Origin: Alkalibacter rhizosphaerae
GTDB lineage: Bacteria > Bacillota > Clostridia > Eubacteriales > Alkalibacteraceae
Reading direction: 5' to 3'
NCBI RefSeq assembly: GCF_017352215.1
Contig: NZ_CP071444.1
Span: 1,240,001 to 1,304,000 of the forward strand
DNA length: 64,000 nt
Shown here piece by piece: positions 8,604 to 17,850 of the stretch. How positions within the stretch are numbered: the first letter of the stretch is position 1; each line of letters begins with the position of its first letter. The notes under the pieces were generated by a model. It worked only from the letters and a program-made list of their open reading frames with translations, searched no databases and was not told the DNA's origin. The translations under genes and the position numbers were made by a program.

Positions 8604-10204
8604 GGTCGATCCTTTCCGGTGATTTTTTCGTAGATCCGCATCAGCCGGTTTCTTCCCGGCATCATCTGGATCTCTTCCGCCGTCAATCCCTTGATCAGAA
8701 GCAAAATGCCGAAATAAACGCCGATGCACAGCAGGATGGAGACCAGTACCGCCCCTGCATTGCCAAGGAAGCCATAAAGCCCCTTGTAGGCAAAGAACCC
8801 GAAAAGGCCCATGATCAGGGAGGCCGCCGCCGGTTTCACCACCGTCTGCACCACGTGGATCCGAACGCCGGTGATGCGGCGAACGCTACGGTAATTCAGC
8901 ACGCAGACCACCGAATAGGCGGCGATGTTGCTGATGATCAGCCCATAGATGTTGATGGATGGAATGGGTACGAAGATAAAGTTGAAAAGCAGGTTCACAC
9001 CCAAGGCAGGCAGCAAGTGGAACATGGGCAGGTTGAACCGGTCCACCCCCTGCAGGATGCTCTGCAGCGTGTTTGCAAACATGATCAGGATGGTGCTGTA
9101 GGCGAAATACTTCAATATCCCGCCTCCATAGACCGAATTGGGAAACAGCAGGGCAAAGATCTGATTTGAAAACACAGACAGTCCCACGGCACAGGGCAGG
9201 GCGATGAGGATGATGACCCGCAGTCCCAACTCCGTCTTGTGCTTGATCCCGATCTTGCTTTTTAGTGCAAAGGATTCGCTGATGGCCGGCACTAGGGTGA
9301 TGGACATGGCCGTACTGAAGGTCAACGGGACGTTGATCATGGTTTGGGCCAGACCGTAATCTCCGAACATGATGGTGGCAAGCCGGCCATCCACCCCTGC
9401 CAGACTCAAACGGGAAACATAGGTGAAGGAGTTGATGATCCCAAACAGGGAAACGATGGCGGAGGTCATGGTCACCGGAATGGCGATCTGGGCCAACCGC
9501 CGCAAGATCTTCTTCCGGGATTCTTTAGGAAAGACTGTCGTTTGCCGACCCATGACGCCCTTGAAATCCTTCATGAAAATAAGATAGGTAAATACCAAAA
9601 AGGCAAAAGCGCCAATGGCTCCAAACAAGGCGCCGGAGGATGCTCCACCCGCCCCCTCTGCCTGACCGAAGTTGTTGGTCAAATAATAGCACAAGCCGAT
9701 CCCGAAGATCACTCGAACAAAGGCCTCCACGATCTGGGATACGGCCGTAGGCGTCATCCGCTGCATCCCCTGGAAAAATCCCCGGAAGCCGGACATGAGG
9801 GCCACCAAAAACGGGGCAAAAGCCAGACCCAAGATGGAATAGTAACTTTCCTCTTCCCAGTTGGCCAAGGCAATGATGGAATCGGCTCCAAAATACAGCA
9901 GGGTGGTGGTCAGCGCCCCAACAACAAACAAAACGGTCATGGAAACCTTGAATACCTGCATGACCCCCTGGTAATTCTTCTCCGACGCCCGCTCGGCGAT
10001 CATTTTGGAAATGGCGACGGGAACGCCGATGATGGATATGGTCAGCATCAGATTGTAAATGCTATAAGAGTTGTTGTAAAGTCCCATGCCGTAACTGTCC
10101 AAGATCCGGCCGATGGGCACCTTGAAGAAAAGCCCCAGCATTTTGGCAATGATGCCACCGGCTGCAATGATGCTCGCTCCTTTTATGTAAGACCCTTTGC
10201 TCAT
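8600..10204 (-). CDS. SpoVB/MurJ-type polysaccharide flippase (YabM-like)
   Basis: Integral membrane protein of 534 residues in the MATE-like MVF/MOP exporter superfamily, with about 14 hydrophobic segments. The start GGIIAKMLGLFFKVPIGRIL is typical of the oligosaccharide/lipid II flippase branch that includes SpoVB and YabM. Known members move lipid-linked cell wall precursors across the membrane; which precursor this one moves cannot be read from sequence. Its position between prsA-like genes and mazG matches yabM in Bacillus and spoVB-like genes in Clostridia. Confidence 0.88.
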   Translation of the reverse strand: MSKGSYIKGASIIAAGGIIAKMLGLFFKVPIGRILDSYGMGLYNNSYSIYNLMLTISIIGVPVAISKMIAERASEKNYQGVMQVFKVSMTVLFVVGALTTTLLYFGADSIIALANWEEESYYSILGLAFAPFLVALMSGFRGFFQGMQRMTPTAVSQIVEAFVRVIFGIGLCYYLTNNFGQAEGAGGASSGALFGAIGAFAFLVFTYLIFMKDFKGVMGRQTTVFPKESRKKILRRLAQIAIPVTMTSAIVSLFGIINSFTYVSRLSLAGVDGRLATIMFGDYGLAQTMINVPLTFSTAMSITLVPAISESFALKSKIGIKHKTELGLRVIILIALPCAVGLSVFSNQIFALLFPNSVYGGGILKYFAYSTILIMFANTLQSILQGVDRFNLPMFHLLPALGVNLLFNFIFVPIPSINIYGLIISNIAAYSVVCVLNYRSVRRITGVRIHVVQTVVKPAAASLIMGLFGFFAYKGLYGFLGNAGAVLVSILLCIGVYFGILLLIKGLTAEEIQMMPGRNRLMRIYEKITGKDRP

Positions 10205-10242
10205 CTTCTTCCTCCACCAATGGTCATTCTATTTCCATCCAT

Positions 10243-11187
10243 TCATAGCTTGTCGTAATGGACATCCACGTCTCGTTTCTCAAATGCATCCTCTACAAAC
10301 GTCCGGTAGAATTCCCCTCTTTTTTCCGACAAGGCCCGTTCTTGGACCAGATCCGACACCTCTTCCAGGGGGATGGGATCCATGGGTTCTTTTCCGTACA
10401 CGTATCCAAGATAGGCCCGGCCATCCGTTTCCACCAGCGGCGTCCATTCCCCGATGGCCGCATCAAACAAGGCGTCTGCAAATGGCACCTCTACATCGGT
10501 GTAAAAGACCGGACCAAAATCTCCGGAGAACAGGACGCCATCGCGATCCTTGTAGGTTTCGAATACTTCCTGGCCATCGTCCATTTCCCGGACGTCTTTC
10601 TCCACCGCTGTTGCGGTTTCAAGATCGGCAAAGACAAAGCCTTTGGCATGGACCGTGGAATAATTGAAAAGTTTCAAGTGCCCGTTGTAATACTCCTCCA
10701 TTTCCGTTTGGGAGACGGACACCTCTTTTGTCACTTCTTCGTAGAGCTCATAGATCACCTGGTTCTCCCTGGAACGTTTTACTAGGAGGGCTTCCAGCTT
10801 TTCCGGATCCATGTCGTATTCATCCAGCAATTCCGACAAGGTTCCTTCGTCATACATGGTGGTAATGGCATCCATTAGCATCCTGGCCTCTTCGTCGGCT
10901 GCTGTGTCATCGCCCTCGACGGCGCGTTCCTGTGCTTCCTCCAACAAGACGACGCTTTCCAGCAGGTTGTCCATGAGGTTTTTTTTCAAATTTTCGTAGG
11001 CTTCTCCAGTGCTTGGCATGGGCGTTTGGGACAGGTCATAACTGATTTGGGTCAACAGCAGCTGGCCTTTCCATTCTTCTTCGGTGATGACCACCTCGTC
11101 CACTTTGGCCAAATAACTTTGGGAGGAGGTGCATCCCACCATCAACAACACCGAGATCAATACAGCGATCCATCTGAATTTTTTCAT
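10243..11187 (-). CDS. SurA/PrsA-like lipoprotein with a degraded parvulin domain
   Basis: Predicted exported lipoprotein of 314 residues. A signal peptide ends in LLMVGC (Cys19 to be lipidated). Then come a SurA-N-like helical region (about 30-170) and a C-terminal segment that follows the parvulin fold pattern but lacks its key histidines: VHAKGFVF stands where AKHIL is expected, and RAYLGYVYG where GYHIIYVYD is expected. Likely a chaperone or a folding helper without prolyl isomerase activity. Start: the upstream ATG (11193) is only 1 nt from AGGAG, while ATG 11187 has 7-nt spacing. It lies 13 nt after the apparently intact paralogue, so they probably work together at the membrane. Confidence 0.8.
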   Translation of the reverse strand: MKKFRWIAVLISVLLMVGCTSSQSYLAKVDEVVITEEEWKGQLLLTQISYDLSQTPMPSTGEAYENLKKNLMDNLLESVVLLEEAQERAVEGDDTAADEEARMLMDAITTMYDEGTLSELLDEYDMDPEKLEALLVKRSRENQVIYELYEEVTKEVSVSQTEMEEYYNGHLKLFNYSTVHAKGFVFADLETATAVEKDVREMDDGQEVFETYKDRDGVLFSGDFGPVFYTDVEVPFADALFDAAIGEWTPLVETDGRAYLGYVYGKEPMDPIPLEEVSDLVQERALSEKRGEFYRTFVEDAFEKRDVDVHYDKL

Positions 11188-11200
11188 CCTCATGCTCCTG

Positions 11201-12673
11201 TTACAGCCTGGAAGGATAGGTGGTCACCTTGTATTGTTCCAGCAATTGGTCCATGTGGACTTCAAAGGGATCCTGGATCTCTTCCTTTTCAATTTCCGCT
11301 TCTTCTTTCGCCTTGGTCATTTTCTCCGTATAGAGTTCCATGGCTTTTGCCGCCACCAGGCCTTCCCGGATCTCGGAAGTTTTCTCTTCCAGGGTGGGGA
11401 TCTCAGCCGTATGCTGGTCGTATACGTAGATGATGTGGTATCCGAATTCCGTTTTCACCGGTACGGTGGATACTTCTCCCGGATCCATGGCAAAGGCTTG
11501 TGCGGAAAACTCCGTCACCATCTGCCCGAAGGAAAAAGCTCCCAGATCCGCTGCTTCTTTTACCTCCTCATCTTCTTTGGCCAGTTCAAAGGCCGTTTCA
11601 AAAGAGGCGACATCTGTAATGGTCTCAAGAAGCGCATTTGCATGGTCTTCCGACTCCGTCAAAATGTGTTTGGCGGATACGGTGTCCGTATCGTAGCTGC
11701 TTTTGTGCTCGTCGTAATATTCTTTGATCTCGTCGCTGGTCACCGTCAGACCCGTTTCCAGACTCTTCTGGTATTTTTCGATCAGGACCGCTCGCTTTGC
11801 ATCCTCTTCCAGCATGGCGTCGTAGGTCGCCGTCGTCAAATAGTAATCCGCCAGATAGGTCTCCAAGGTCTCTTCATTGAAGTAGGTGGAAAAGTTGGCC
11901 TTCATTTCCTTGGACATCTCTTCGATTTCCTCGTCGCTGGCAGTCATTCCCTCTTTTTCCGCTGCTGCCGCCATGAGACGGGTCTCGGCGATCTTGTTTT
12001 GGATCTCTTCATAAATGAAACCCAGGCTTTCGCTGTCGCCGGGCAGACCGGAACCTGTGCCCAAATAGTATTCAAACTCCACCATGCTCAGTTGATAGTA
12101 CAATTCCTCTTTTTTTATGGTTTGACCATCAACGGTCATGATCACTTTATCCAACTCTGCCGAAGCGTCTTCCCGAAGGGTTTCCGTAAAGTTGGCGATG
12201 GCGGCGTTGGCATACTTTACATCTTCCATGTACTTTCGAAAGAAAGATTCAAATTCTTCCCTGGTCATGTAATTGTCTTCCAGGATGCGAAGGTATTTGT
12301 CCTCCCCCAATCCCTCCAGAAAAGTTGTCAATAATTCGTCCGCCTCTTCCGAAAGACCCTCCAGGTCCACTTCCAGGTCCAGTTCTTCCGCCTGCTTGCG
12401 AAGGATGTTTATCTCCACCATGGTATCCAAAAGATCTTCCTTCATGGTCTTCAGGCTGTCCCCTTCCGGCATGGTATAGCCGTTCACCTCATAGATCAGG
12501 GTGTGGTAGGTCAAGTACTTGTTGTATTCCTTTTTTGCGATCTCTTCGTCGCCCATTTCCACGACGATCCGTTCCATGTCTTTTTCCGTATCTACCTGTA
12601 TCAAGCTGCATCCGGCGACAGTCACCAGAAATGCAATGATCAGCAGCAGGGTCAAATATCGTTTTCTGTTCAT
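11201..12673 (-). CDS. prsA: Foldase lipoprotein PrsA-like (SurA-N plus parvulin)
   Basis: Exported peptidyl-prolyl cis-trans isomerase and chaperone of 490 residues, longer than the 280-350 typical of PrsA because of an extended acidic helical region. The lipobox is VAGC (Cys22). The parvulin domain is near residues 340-440: VSAKHILTESEDHA holds the first catalytic His, LGAFSFGQMV the GxF segment, and FGYHIIYVYD the second His. It should sit on the outer face of the membrane and fold secreted proteins. Next gene upstream is mfd (35 nt), downstream the degenerate paralogue. In Clostridia a parvulin gene at this place, after mfd, is common. Confidence 0.9.
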   Translation of the reverse strand: MNRKRYLTLLLIIAFLVTVAGCSLIQVDTEKDMERIVVEMGDEEIAKKEYNKYLTYHTLIYEVNGYTMPEGDSLKTMKEDLLDTMVEINILRKQAEELDLEVDLEGLSEEADELLTTFLEGLGEDKYLRILEDNYMTREEFESFFRKYMEDVKYANAAIANFTETLREDASAELDKVIMTVDGQTIKKEELYYQLSMVEFEYYLGTGSGLPGDSESLGFIYEEIQNKIAETRLMAAAAEKEGMTASDEEIEEMSKEMKANFSTYFNEETLETYLADYYLTTATYDAMLEEDAKRAVLIEKYQKSLETGLTVTSDEIKEYYDEHKSSYDTDTVSAKHILTESEDHANALLETITDVASFETAFELAKEDEEVKEAADLGAFSFGQMVTEFSAQAFAMDPGEVSTVPVKTEFGYHIIYVYDQHTAEIPTLEEKTSEIREGLVAAKAMELYTEKMTKAKEEAEIEKEEIQDPFEVHMDQLLEQYKVTTYPSRL

Positions 12674-12708
12674 ATTCTATGATCCACTCCTCACTTGGTT
12701 ATCCCATA

Positions 12709-15700
12709 TTATAACGGATACTCCTGTTTTTTTAAATCTTTAATTTTTTCGATCAAAGATCGCAATGGCGACAGGTTGGCCCGTCCCGCACCGGCCCTGG
12801 GGATGGACAGGGTCATTTGGGCGTCTGTCGGATTGAATTTTACTTGTTCCGTCTTAATCAATTCTTTAATCTCCAACGGTTCCAGATAATGTCCCTGTGC
12901 AAAGACCAGACGGATCTGGTCCCGGCTTTCCTTGATCTGCTCCACGCCGATGTGGGCGGCCATGTTTTTGACCAGGGCGATGTCGATCAGATTCAACACC
13001 GGTTGGGGAAGATCTCCGTATCGGTCGATGAGTTCTTCCCGAATTTCGTCGGCTTCCTGGCTGGTGTCGATGCCGGCGATCTTTCGATAGGTTTCGTATT
13101 TTTGTTTTTCGCTGTCGATGTACCGGCTTGGCAGATAGGCATCGATCTTCAATTCGATGGATGTCTTGAGTTTTTCCGGCGTTGCCTCTCCCTGCAATTC
13201 CTTGACGGCATCTTCCAGCAAACGGGTGTACATTTCGTATCCGACGGAGAGCAGGTGTCCGTGCTGCTCCGGCCCTAGAATGTTGCCGGCACCACGAATC
13301 TCCAGATCCCGCATGGCGATCTTGAATCCGGAACCAAAATCCGTAAAATCCTTGATGGCTTTGAGCCGCTTCTCCGCCACTTCATGAAGGGCCTTGTCCC
13401 TCTTGTAGGTGATGTAGGCAAAGGCAAGCCGGTCCGAACGGCCCACTCGGCCCCGAAGCTGGTAGAGTTGGCTCAACCCCATCTGGTCCGCATTTTCCAC
13501 CACCAGGGTATTGGCCCGGGCAATGTCCAGTCCGCTTTCCACGATGGTGGTGCAGACCAGCACGTCAAACTGATGGTCGATAAAGTCCATCATGACGTTT
13601 TCCAGCCGGGCTTCCCCCATTTGTCCGTGGCCGATCTCCACTCTGGCTCCCGGCACCAGCTGGCGGACCCGCTGGGCCACTGCATCGATGCCATGGACCC
13701 GGTTGTAGACATAATAGACCTGTCCGCCCCGGGCGATCTCCCTTTCGATGGCATCCTTGATGATGACATCGTTGTACTCCATCACATACGTTTGGACCGG
13801 CGACCGGTCGTGAGGAGGTTCGTCGATGACGCTCATGTCTCTTGCACCCACCAGGGACATGTGAAGTGTCCTGGGGATGGGAGTGGCCGTCAAGGCGATG
13901 ACGTCGATATTTGCTTTCAAGGCCTTGATCTTCTCCTTGTGCTTGACCCCGAATCGTTGTTCCTCGTCGATGATCAACAGTCCCAAATCTTCAAAGACCA
14001 CATCCTTGGACAACAACCGATGGGTTCCGATGACGATATCCACCCTTTTTTTTCGAATGTCCTTGATGATCTGCTCCTGCTGGCTTTTGGTGCGGAATCG
14101 GGACAACATTTCAATGCGCATGGGGTAATCGGCAAACCGTTGGACAAAATTGTTGAAGTGCTGTTGGGCCAACACCGTAGTAGGAACCAGGATCGCCACT
14201 TGCTTGCTGTCCATGACCGCTTTGAATGCGGCCCGGATGGCCACTTCCGTTTTCCCGTATCCCACATCGCCGCAGATCAACCGGTCCATGGGAACGGGGC
14301 TTTCCATATCCTGTTTTACATCTTCAATGGCTTTGATCTGATCTTCCGTTTCTTCGTAGGGAAACTTTTCTTCAAACTCCCGCACCCATTCGTTGTCGGG
14401 GGATAGGCATGACCCTGAACACTTTTTCTACGGGCATACAATTCCACCAGTTCTTTGGCCAGATCTTCCACTGCTTTTTTTGCATTGGATTTGACCCGTT
14501 TCCACTCTGCTGAATCCAGACGGTTGAGTTTGGGTTCTTTCTCCCCAAAGTTCATGTAGGTCTGGATGGCCTCCATTTGATCGACGGGAATGTAGAGGTT
14601 GTCGCCTTTTCCGTAGGTCAGTTTGAGAAAATCCTTTTTGATCCCTTCGATGGCGATCTGCTCGATCCCCATGTACATGCCCACCCCGTGAACATCATGG
14701 ACCACATAGTCGCCCACCTGCAACTGGGTGAAGTGCTCGATTTTCTTGCCTTTACCTCGTCGTTTCTTTTTCTTTCGGGTCTCTTTTTTGAAGATCTCCT
14801 GATAAGTGAGCCAGACCACTTTGTCCTTGTACAGTTCAAAACCCTTTTGGATCCCGGATCTCACCAGATGGACGCTGCCTCTGTCCGGATCCGATTCCTT
14901 CCACTCCTGGGTAAAGGCGATCTGGTATCCGCCCAGCATTTCTTTCAGGGCGGATAATTCCCTGGGATCTTCATAACTGACGTATACGTGGTATTCTTTG
15001 GCGAACCAGTCGGTGATCTGGTCTGCCAGGGCACCCACTCTTCCATAAAAGGAATAGATCTCCCGGCTGGCCACATCCACTTCCCGATCCACCGGATAGG
15101 TGTCGATCCGCTTGTGGAGCCGCTGAAAAACCAGAAGGTGAAAGGACTGAAGCTTCTTTTGGACCTGGTAAGGTTCCTGGATGGCTTCCAGCATGCCCGG
15201 TACTACCGATCCTTTTTCCAGCAGATTCACGTACTCTTCCTGAATGTGCTGATAAGATTCCTGAAGCAATTCGGCAAACCCGTCTGCTTCATCCATGAAG
15301 ATCCGCTCCTGGGATCCAAACCAGTCCAGCAGATCCACCAGAGGTTGAGAACACCAGGGGATCAGGGAATACCAGTTTTTCATTTGCCTCTCCCGGATCT
15401 TCTCCGCCAGCTCTCCAAATCCCTTTTTCACGTCCTTGTTTTTTGTATTGCGCCGGCTTTCCATCAAAGCTTCCAAGGCCCCGTCATGCATGGCGGCCAG
15501 TTCCTCTTCCTTTAACAATACTTCCCTGGCGGGATGGATGATGATCTTTTCCAGTTTTTCCACGGATTTTTGGTCCTCCGGGCCAAAGATCCGAATGGAA
15601 TCCACCTCGTCGTCGAAAAATTCGATGCGATAAGGCTGAGTCGCTCCAATGTCGAAGACATCCACGATGCCGCCCCGAAGGCCGAATTCTCCCGGATGCT

Positions 15701-16235
15701 CCACCTGTTCCGCCCGTTGATACCCCAGAAAAGTCAGCTTTTCCACCAAGGTCTGATAGGCGATCTGTTCTTCCACCTTCAAAGATAACCGGCTTTTTCG
15801 AAACACTTCTTTCGGACTCAACTTTTTTGTAAAAATATCCGGCGTGGCAAAGACCAATAGCCCCTTCTCCTCGGAGATCCTGGCCAGGGCCGCCAACCGC
15901 TCCCGAGTCACTTCCTTGCTTCGGTTTTCCAGAAACAGATCATGATAGGGTTCCGAAGGCAGGTAGCAGCCTCTTTTCGGGTCGATGGAATCGACGATCT
16001 TGGCATATGCCTTTGCCTTGCTCTCGCTGGCGCATAAAAACAGCTGGTTTTTCTTGTCTTGAACCAGGGCCAATCCAAAAATGACCTTTACCGGGTCTTC
16101 ACAATGATAAAGTCCAACTCCCCTGCACTGTTCCTGATAACACTGGTGGAGAGCATCCATGGTTTTTGTTCTTTTCACGATTTGCAGCAAACGGTCTTTG
16201 ATTTTTTTCACCTCCAACGGGACACGGCCCGGCAT
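12709..16235 (-). CDS. mfd: Transcription-repair coupling factor Mfd, interrupted by a -1 frameshift
   Basis: ATP-driven translocase that removes stalled RNA polymerase and recruits UvrA. Repaired length is about 1175 residues, normal for the family. Order: UvrB-like N-terminal part, RNA polymerase interaction domain (VGDYVVHDVHGVGMYMGIE), superfamily 2 motor with GDVGYGKTEVA (Walker A), IDEEQRFGV (DExQ box) and the RG motif region, and a C-terminal TRCF domain (DAYLPSRYIDSEKQKYE). The frame breaks at five G on the plus strand (14398-14402); six would read YPPDNEWVREFEEKF across the junction. The start is uncertain: ATG 16235 lies inside a strong hairpin, and the good GGAGGTG (16209-16215) is downstream of it, followed in frame by ATC (16202), then GTG (codon 20) and ATG (codon 26). 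Confidence 0.9.
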
Positions 16236-16258
16236 GGGTGCCGGGCGGGTGTGTTCCC
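16219..16258 (-). other. Strong GC-rich hairpin between pth and mfd
   Basis: Inner perfect 8-bp stem GCCCGGCA/TGCCGGGC with a 4-nt loop (16227-16246), extended by CAC/GTG and GGGA/TCCC pairing outside. No U-run follows, so it is not a standard terminator. The first ATG of mfd lies in it, and the mfd ribosome binding site is just downstream. Confidence 0.7.
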
Positions 16259-16265
16259 TGGTATA

Positions 16266-16820
16266 TTATCCATTATAACGATTCATGGCTTCCTGAACGT
16301 CCTCTTCCAAAAAAACTTCCACTGCTTCCGCTGCCCGCCGGACTGCTTCCTCCACCACAGGCTCTTCTTCTTTGGAGAACCTTCCCAGCACATAGGCCGC
16401 CAGGTCACCAAATTCCGGTTTTCCTACGCCGATGCGAAGTCGGGGCATTTCGTCGCTGTTCATCTGATAGATGATGGACCGCATGCCATTGTGGGTCCCT
16501 GCACTGCCACTGGGCCGGATTCGGATCTTTCCCACTTCCAGATCCACATCGTCGTAGATCACCAGGATGTCCTCTTCATCCAGCTGGTGGTATTCCACCA
16601 CGTCCCGGACTGCTTCTCCGCTTCGATTCATATAGGTTTGGGGTTTGACCAGGAGCACTTTCTCCCGGTTCAACCAGCATTCCCCCACCAATGCGCCGTG
16701 TTTGCTGCGAAAGGAGACCTGATGTTTTTGCGCCAACCGGTCGATCACGTCAAATCCGATGTTGTGGCGGGTCTTTTCATAGCGTCGTTCGGGATTTCCC
16801 AATCCAATGATTGCTTTCAT
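16266..16820 (-). CDS. pth: Peptidyl-tRNA hydrolase
   Basis: Cleaves peptidyl-tRNA released by stalled ribosomes. 184 residues, standard for the family. GLGNPERRYEKTRHNIGF contains the catalytic His, LLVKPQTYMNRSG the substrate-binding Asn, and YDDVDLEVGKIRIRPSGSAG followed by HNGMRSI the second signature. It sits between prs and mfd as in Bacillus and Clostridia; the small gene fin that separates pth and mfd in Bacillus is missing. Confidence 0.96.
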   Translation of the reverse strand: MKAIIGLGNPERRYEKTRHNIGFDVIDRLAQKHQVSFRSKHGALVGECWLNREKVLLVKPQTYMNRSGEAVRDVVEYHQLDEEDILVIYDDVDLEVGKIRIRPSGSAGTHNGMRSIIYQMNSDEMPRLRIGVGKPEFGDLAAYVLGRFSKEEEPVVEEAVRRAAEAVEVFLEEDVQEAMNRYNG

Positions 16821-16844
16821 GTTTTCACCAACTGCTTTAAATTT

Positions 16845-16875
16845 CTAAAAAGAAGAGACAAGATCCCTTGTCTCT
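16845..16875 (-). terminator. Terminator after prs
   Basis: Minus-strand 9-bp perfect stem AGAGACAAG/CTTGTCTCT with a GGAT loop, then TCTTTTT. It lies between prs and pth, so pth and mfd need readthrough or a promoter I could not identify. Confidence 0.85.
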
Positions 16876-16880
16876 GTTTT

Positions 16881-17828
16881 TCAATCGAACAATGTGCTGA
16901 CGGATTCGCCCAAATGGACCCGCTTGATGGCTTTTGCGAACAGGGATCCCACTGAAAGGATCTTGAACTTGTCCAATATCTTTTCATCGGGGACATCGAT
17001 GGTATTGAGCATCACCAATTCCTTGATGGCCGATCCCTCGATCCGCTCCACTGCCGGTCCGGACAAGACGCCGTGGGTACATGCCGCATACACTTCTTTT
17101 GCGCCCATTTCCTTTAACGCATTGGCACCATTGCATATGGTCCCAGCCGTATCGATCATGTCGTCCACAAGGATGCAATTTTTCCCCTTGACGTCTCCAA
17201 TGATGTTCATGATCTCCGAGACGTTGGCTTTGGGCCGTCTTTTGTCGATGATGGCCAAAGGGGAATTGAGCATTTCCGCCAGCTTCCTGGAACGGGGAAC
17301 GCTGCCGGCATCCGGGGACACCACCACCAGATCCGTCATTTTCAAAGATTTATAATAATCTCCAATGATGGGCAGGCCCAGCAGATGATCTACGGGAACG
17401 TCGAAAAATCCTTGGATCTGTGTGGCATGAAGGTCCATGGTGATGACCCGGTCCGCACCGGCCACAGTGATCAGATCCGCTACCAGTTTTGCTGTGATGG
17501 GATCTCTTGATTTTGCCTTTCGATCCTGTCTCGCATATCCGTAATATGGGATCACCGCATTGATCCTGCCTGCCGATGCTCGTTTCATGGCGTCGATGCT
17601 GATAAGCAGTTCCATCAGGTTGTTGTTCACCGGGTATGACGTGGATTGGATGACAAAAACATCGGATCCACGTACGGTTTCATTCAAATTGAAGGAAATT
17701 TCTCCGTCGCTGAAGGTTTTCAACGAGGCATCCGTCAATTTCATCCCCAAATTATCCGCAATTTCTTTCGCCAACTTAATGTTGGAGTTTCCCGAAATGA
17801 TTTTCATTTCTTGAAATTTTCCATCCAT
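16881..17828 (-). CDS. prs: Ribose-phosphate pyrophosphokinase (PRPP synthetase)
   Basis: Makes PRPP from ribose 5-phosphate and ATP, the shared precursor for purine, pyrimidine, His and Trp synthesis. 315 residues, class I form. Visible: [14 protein letters not shown] at the N-terminus, FSDGEI (flexible-loop Asp-Gly-Glu), the catalytic [20 protein letters not shown], the [12 protein letters not shown] nucleotide site and the PRPP loop [13 protein letters not shown]. Co-transcribed with glmU 22 nt upstream, and ends in a strong terminator. Confidence 0.98.
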   Translation of the reverse strand: MDGKFQEMKIISGNSNIKLAKEIADNLGMKLTDASLKTFSDGEISFNLNETVRGSDVFVIQSTSYPVNNNLMELLISIDAMKRASAGRINAVIPYYGYARQDRKAKSRDPITAKLVADLITVAGADRVITMDLHATQIQGFFDVPVDHLLGLPIIGDYYKSLKMTDLVVVSPDAGSVPRSRKLAEMLNSPLAIIDKRRPKANVSEIMNIIGDVKGKNCILVDDMIDTAGTICNGANALKEMGAKEVYAACTHGVLSGPAVERIEGSAIKELVMLNTIDVPDEKILDKFKILSVGSLFAKAIKRVHLGESVSTLFD

Positions 17829-17850
17829 TTATACTCTTCTCCTTTTTCGG

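Noticed and set aside
8604-8729. Longer N-terminus for the mazG product (42 extra residues)
   Set aside because: The extension is arginine- and aspartate-rich, overlaps the spoVB-like coding region in another frame and has no homology. The ATG at 8603 starts the methylase domain and shows the usual ATGA overlap.
16845-17000. A transcription barrier isolating pth and mfd completely from prs
   Set aside because: The terminator after prs is strong, but no promoter for pth is visible, so partial readthrough is more likely than full separation.
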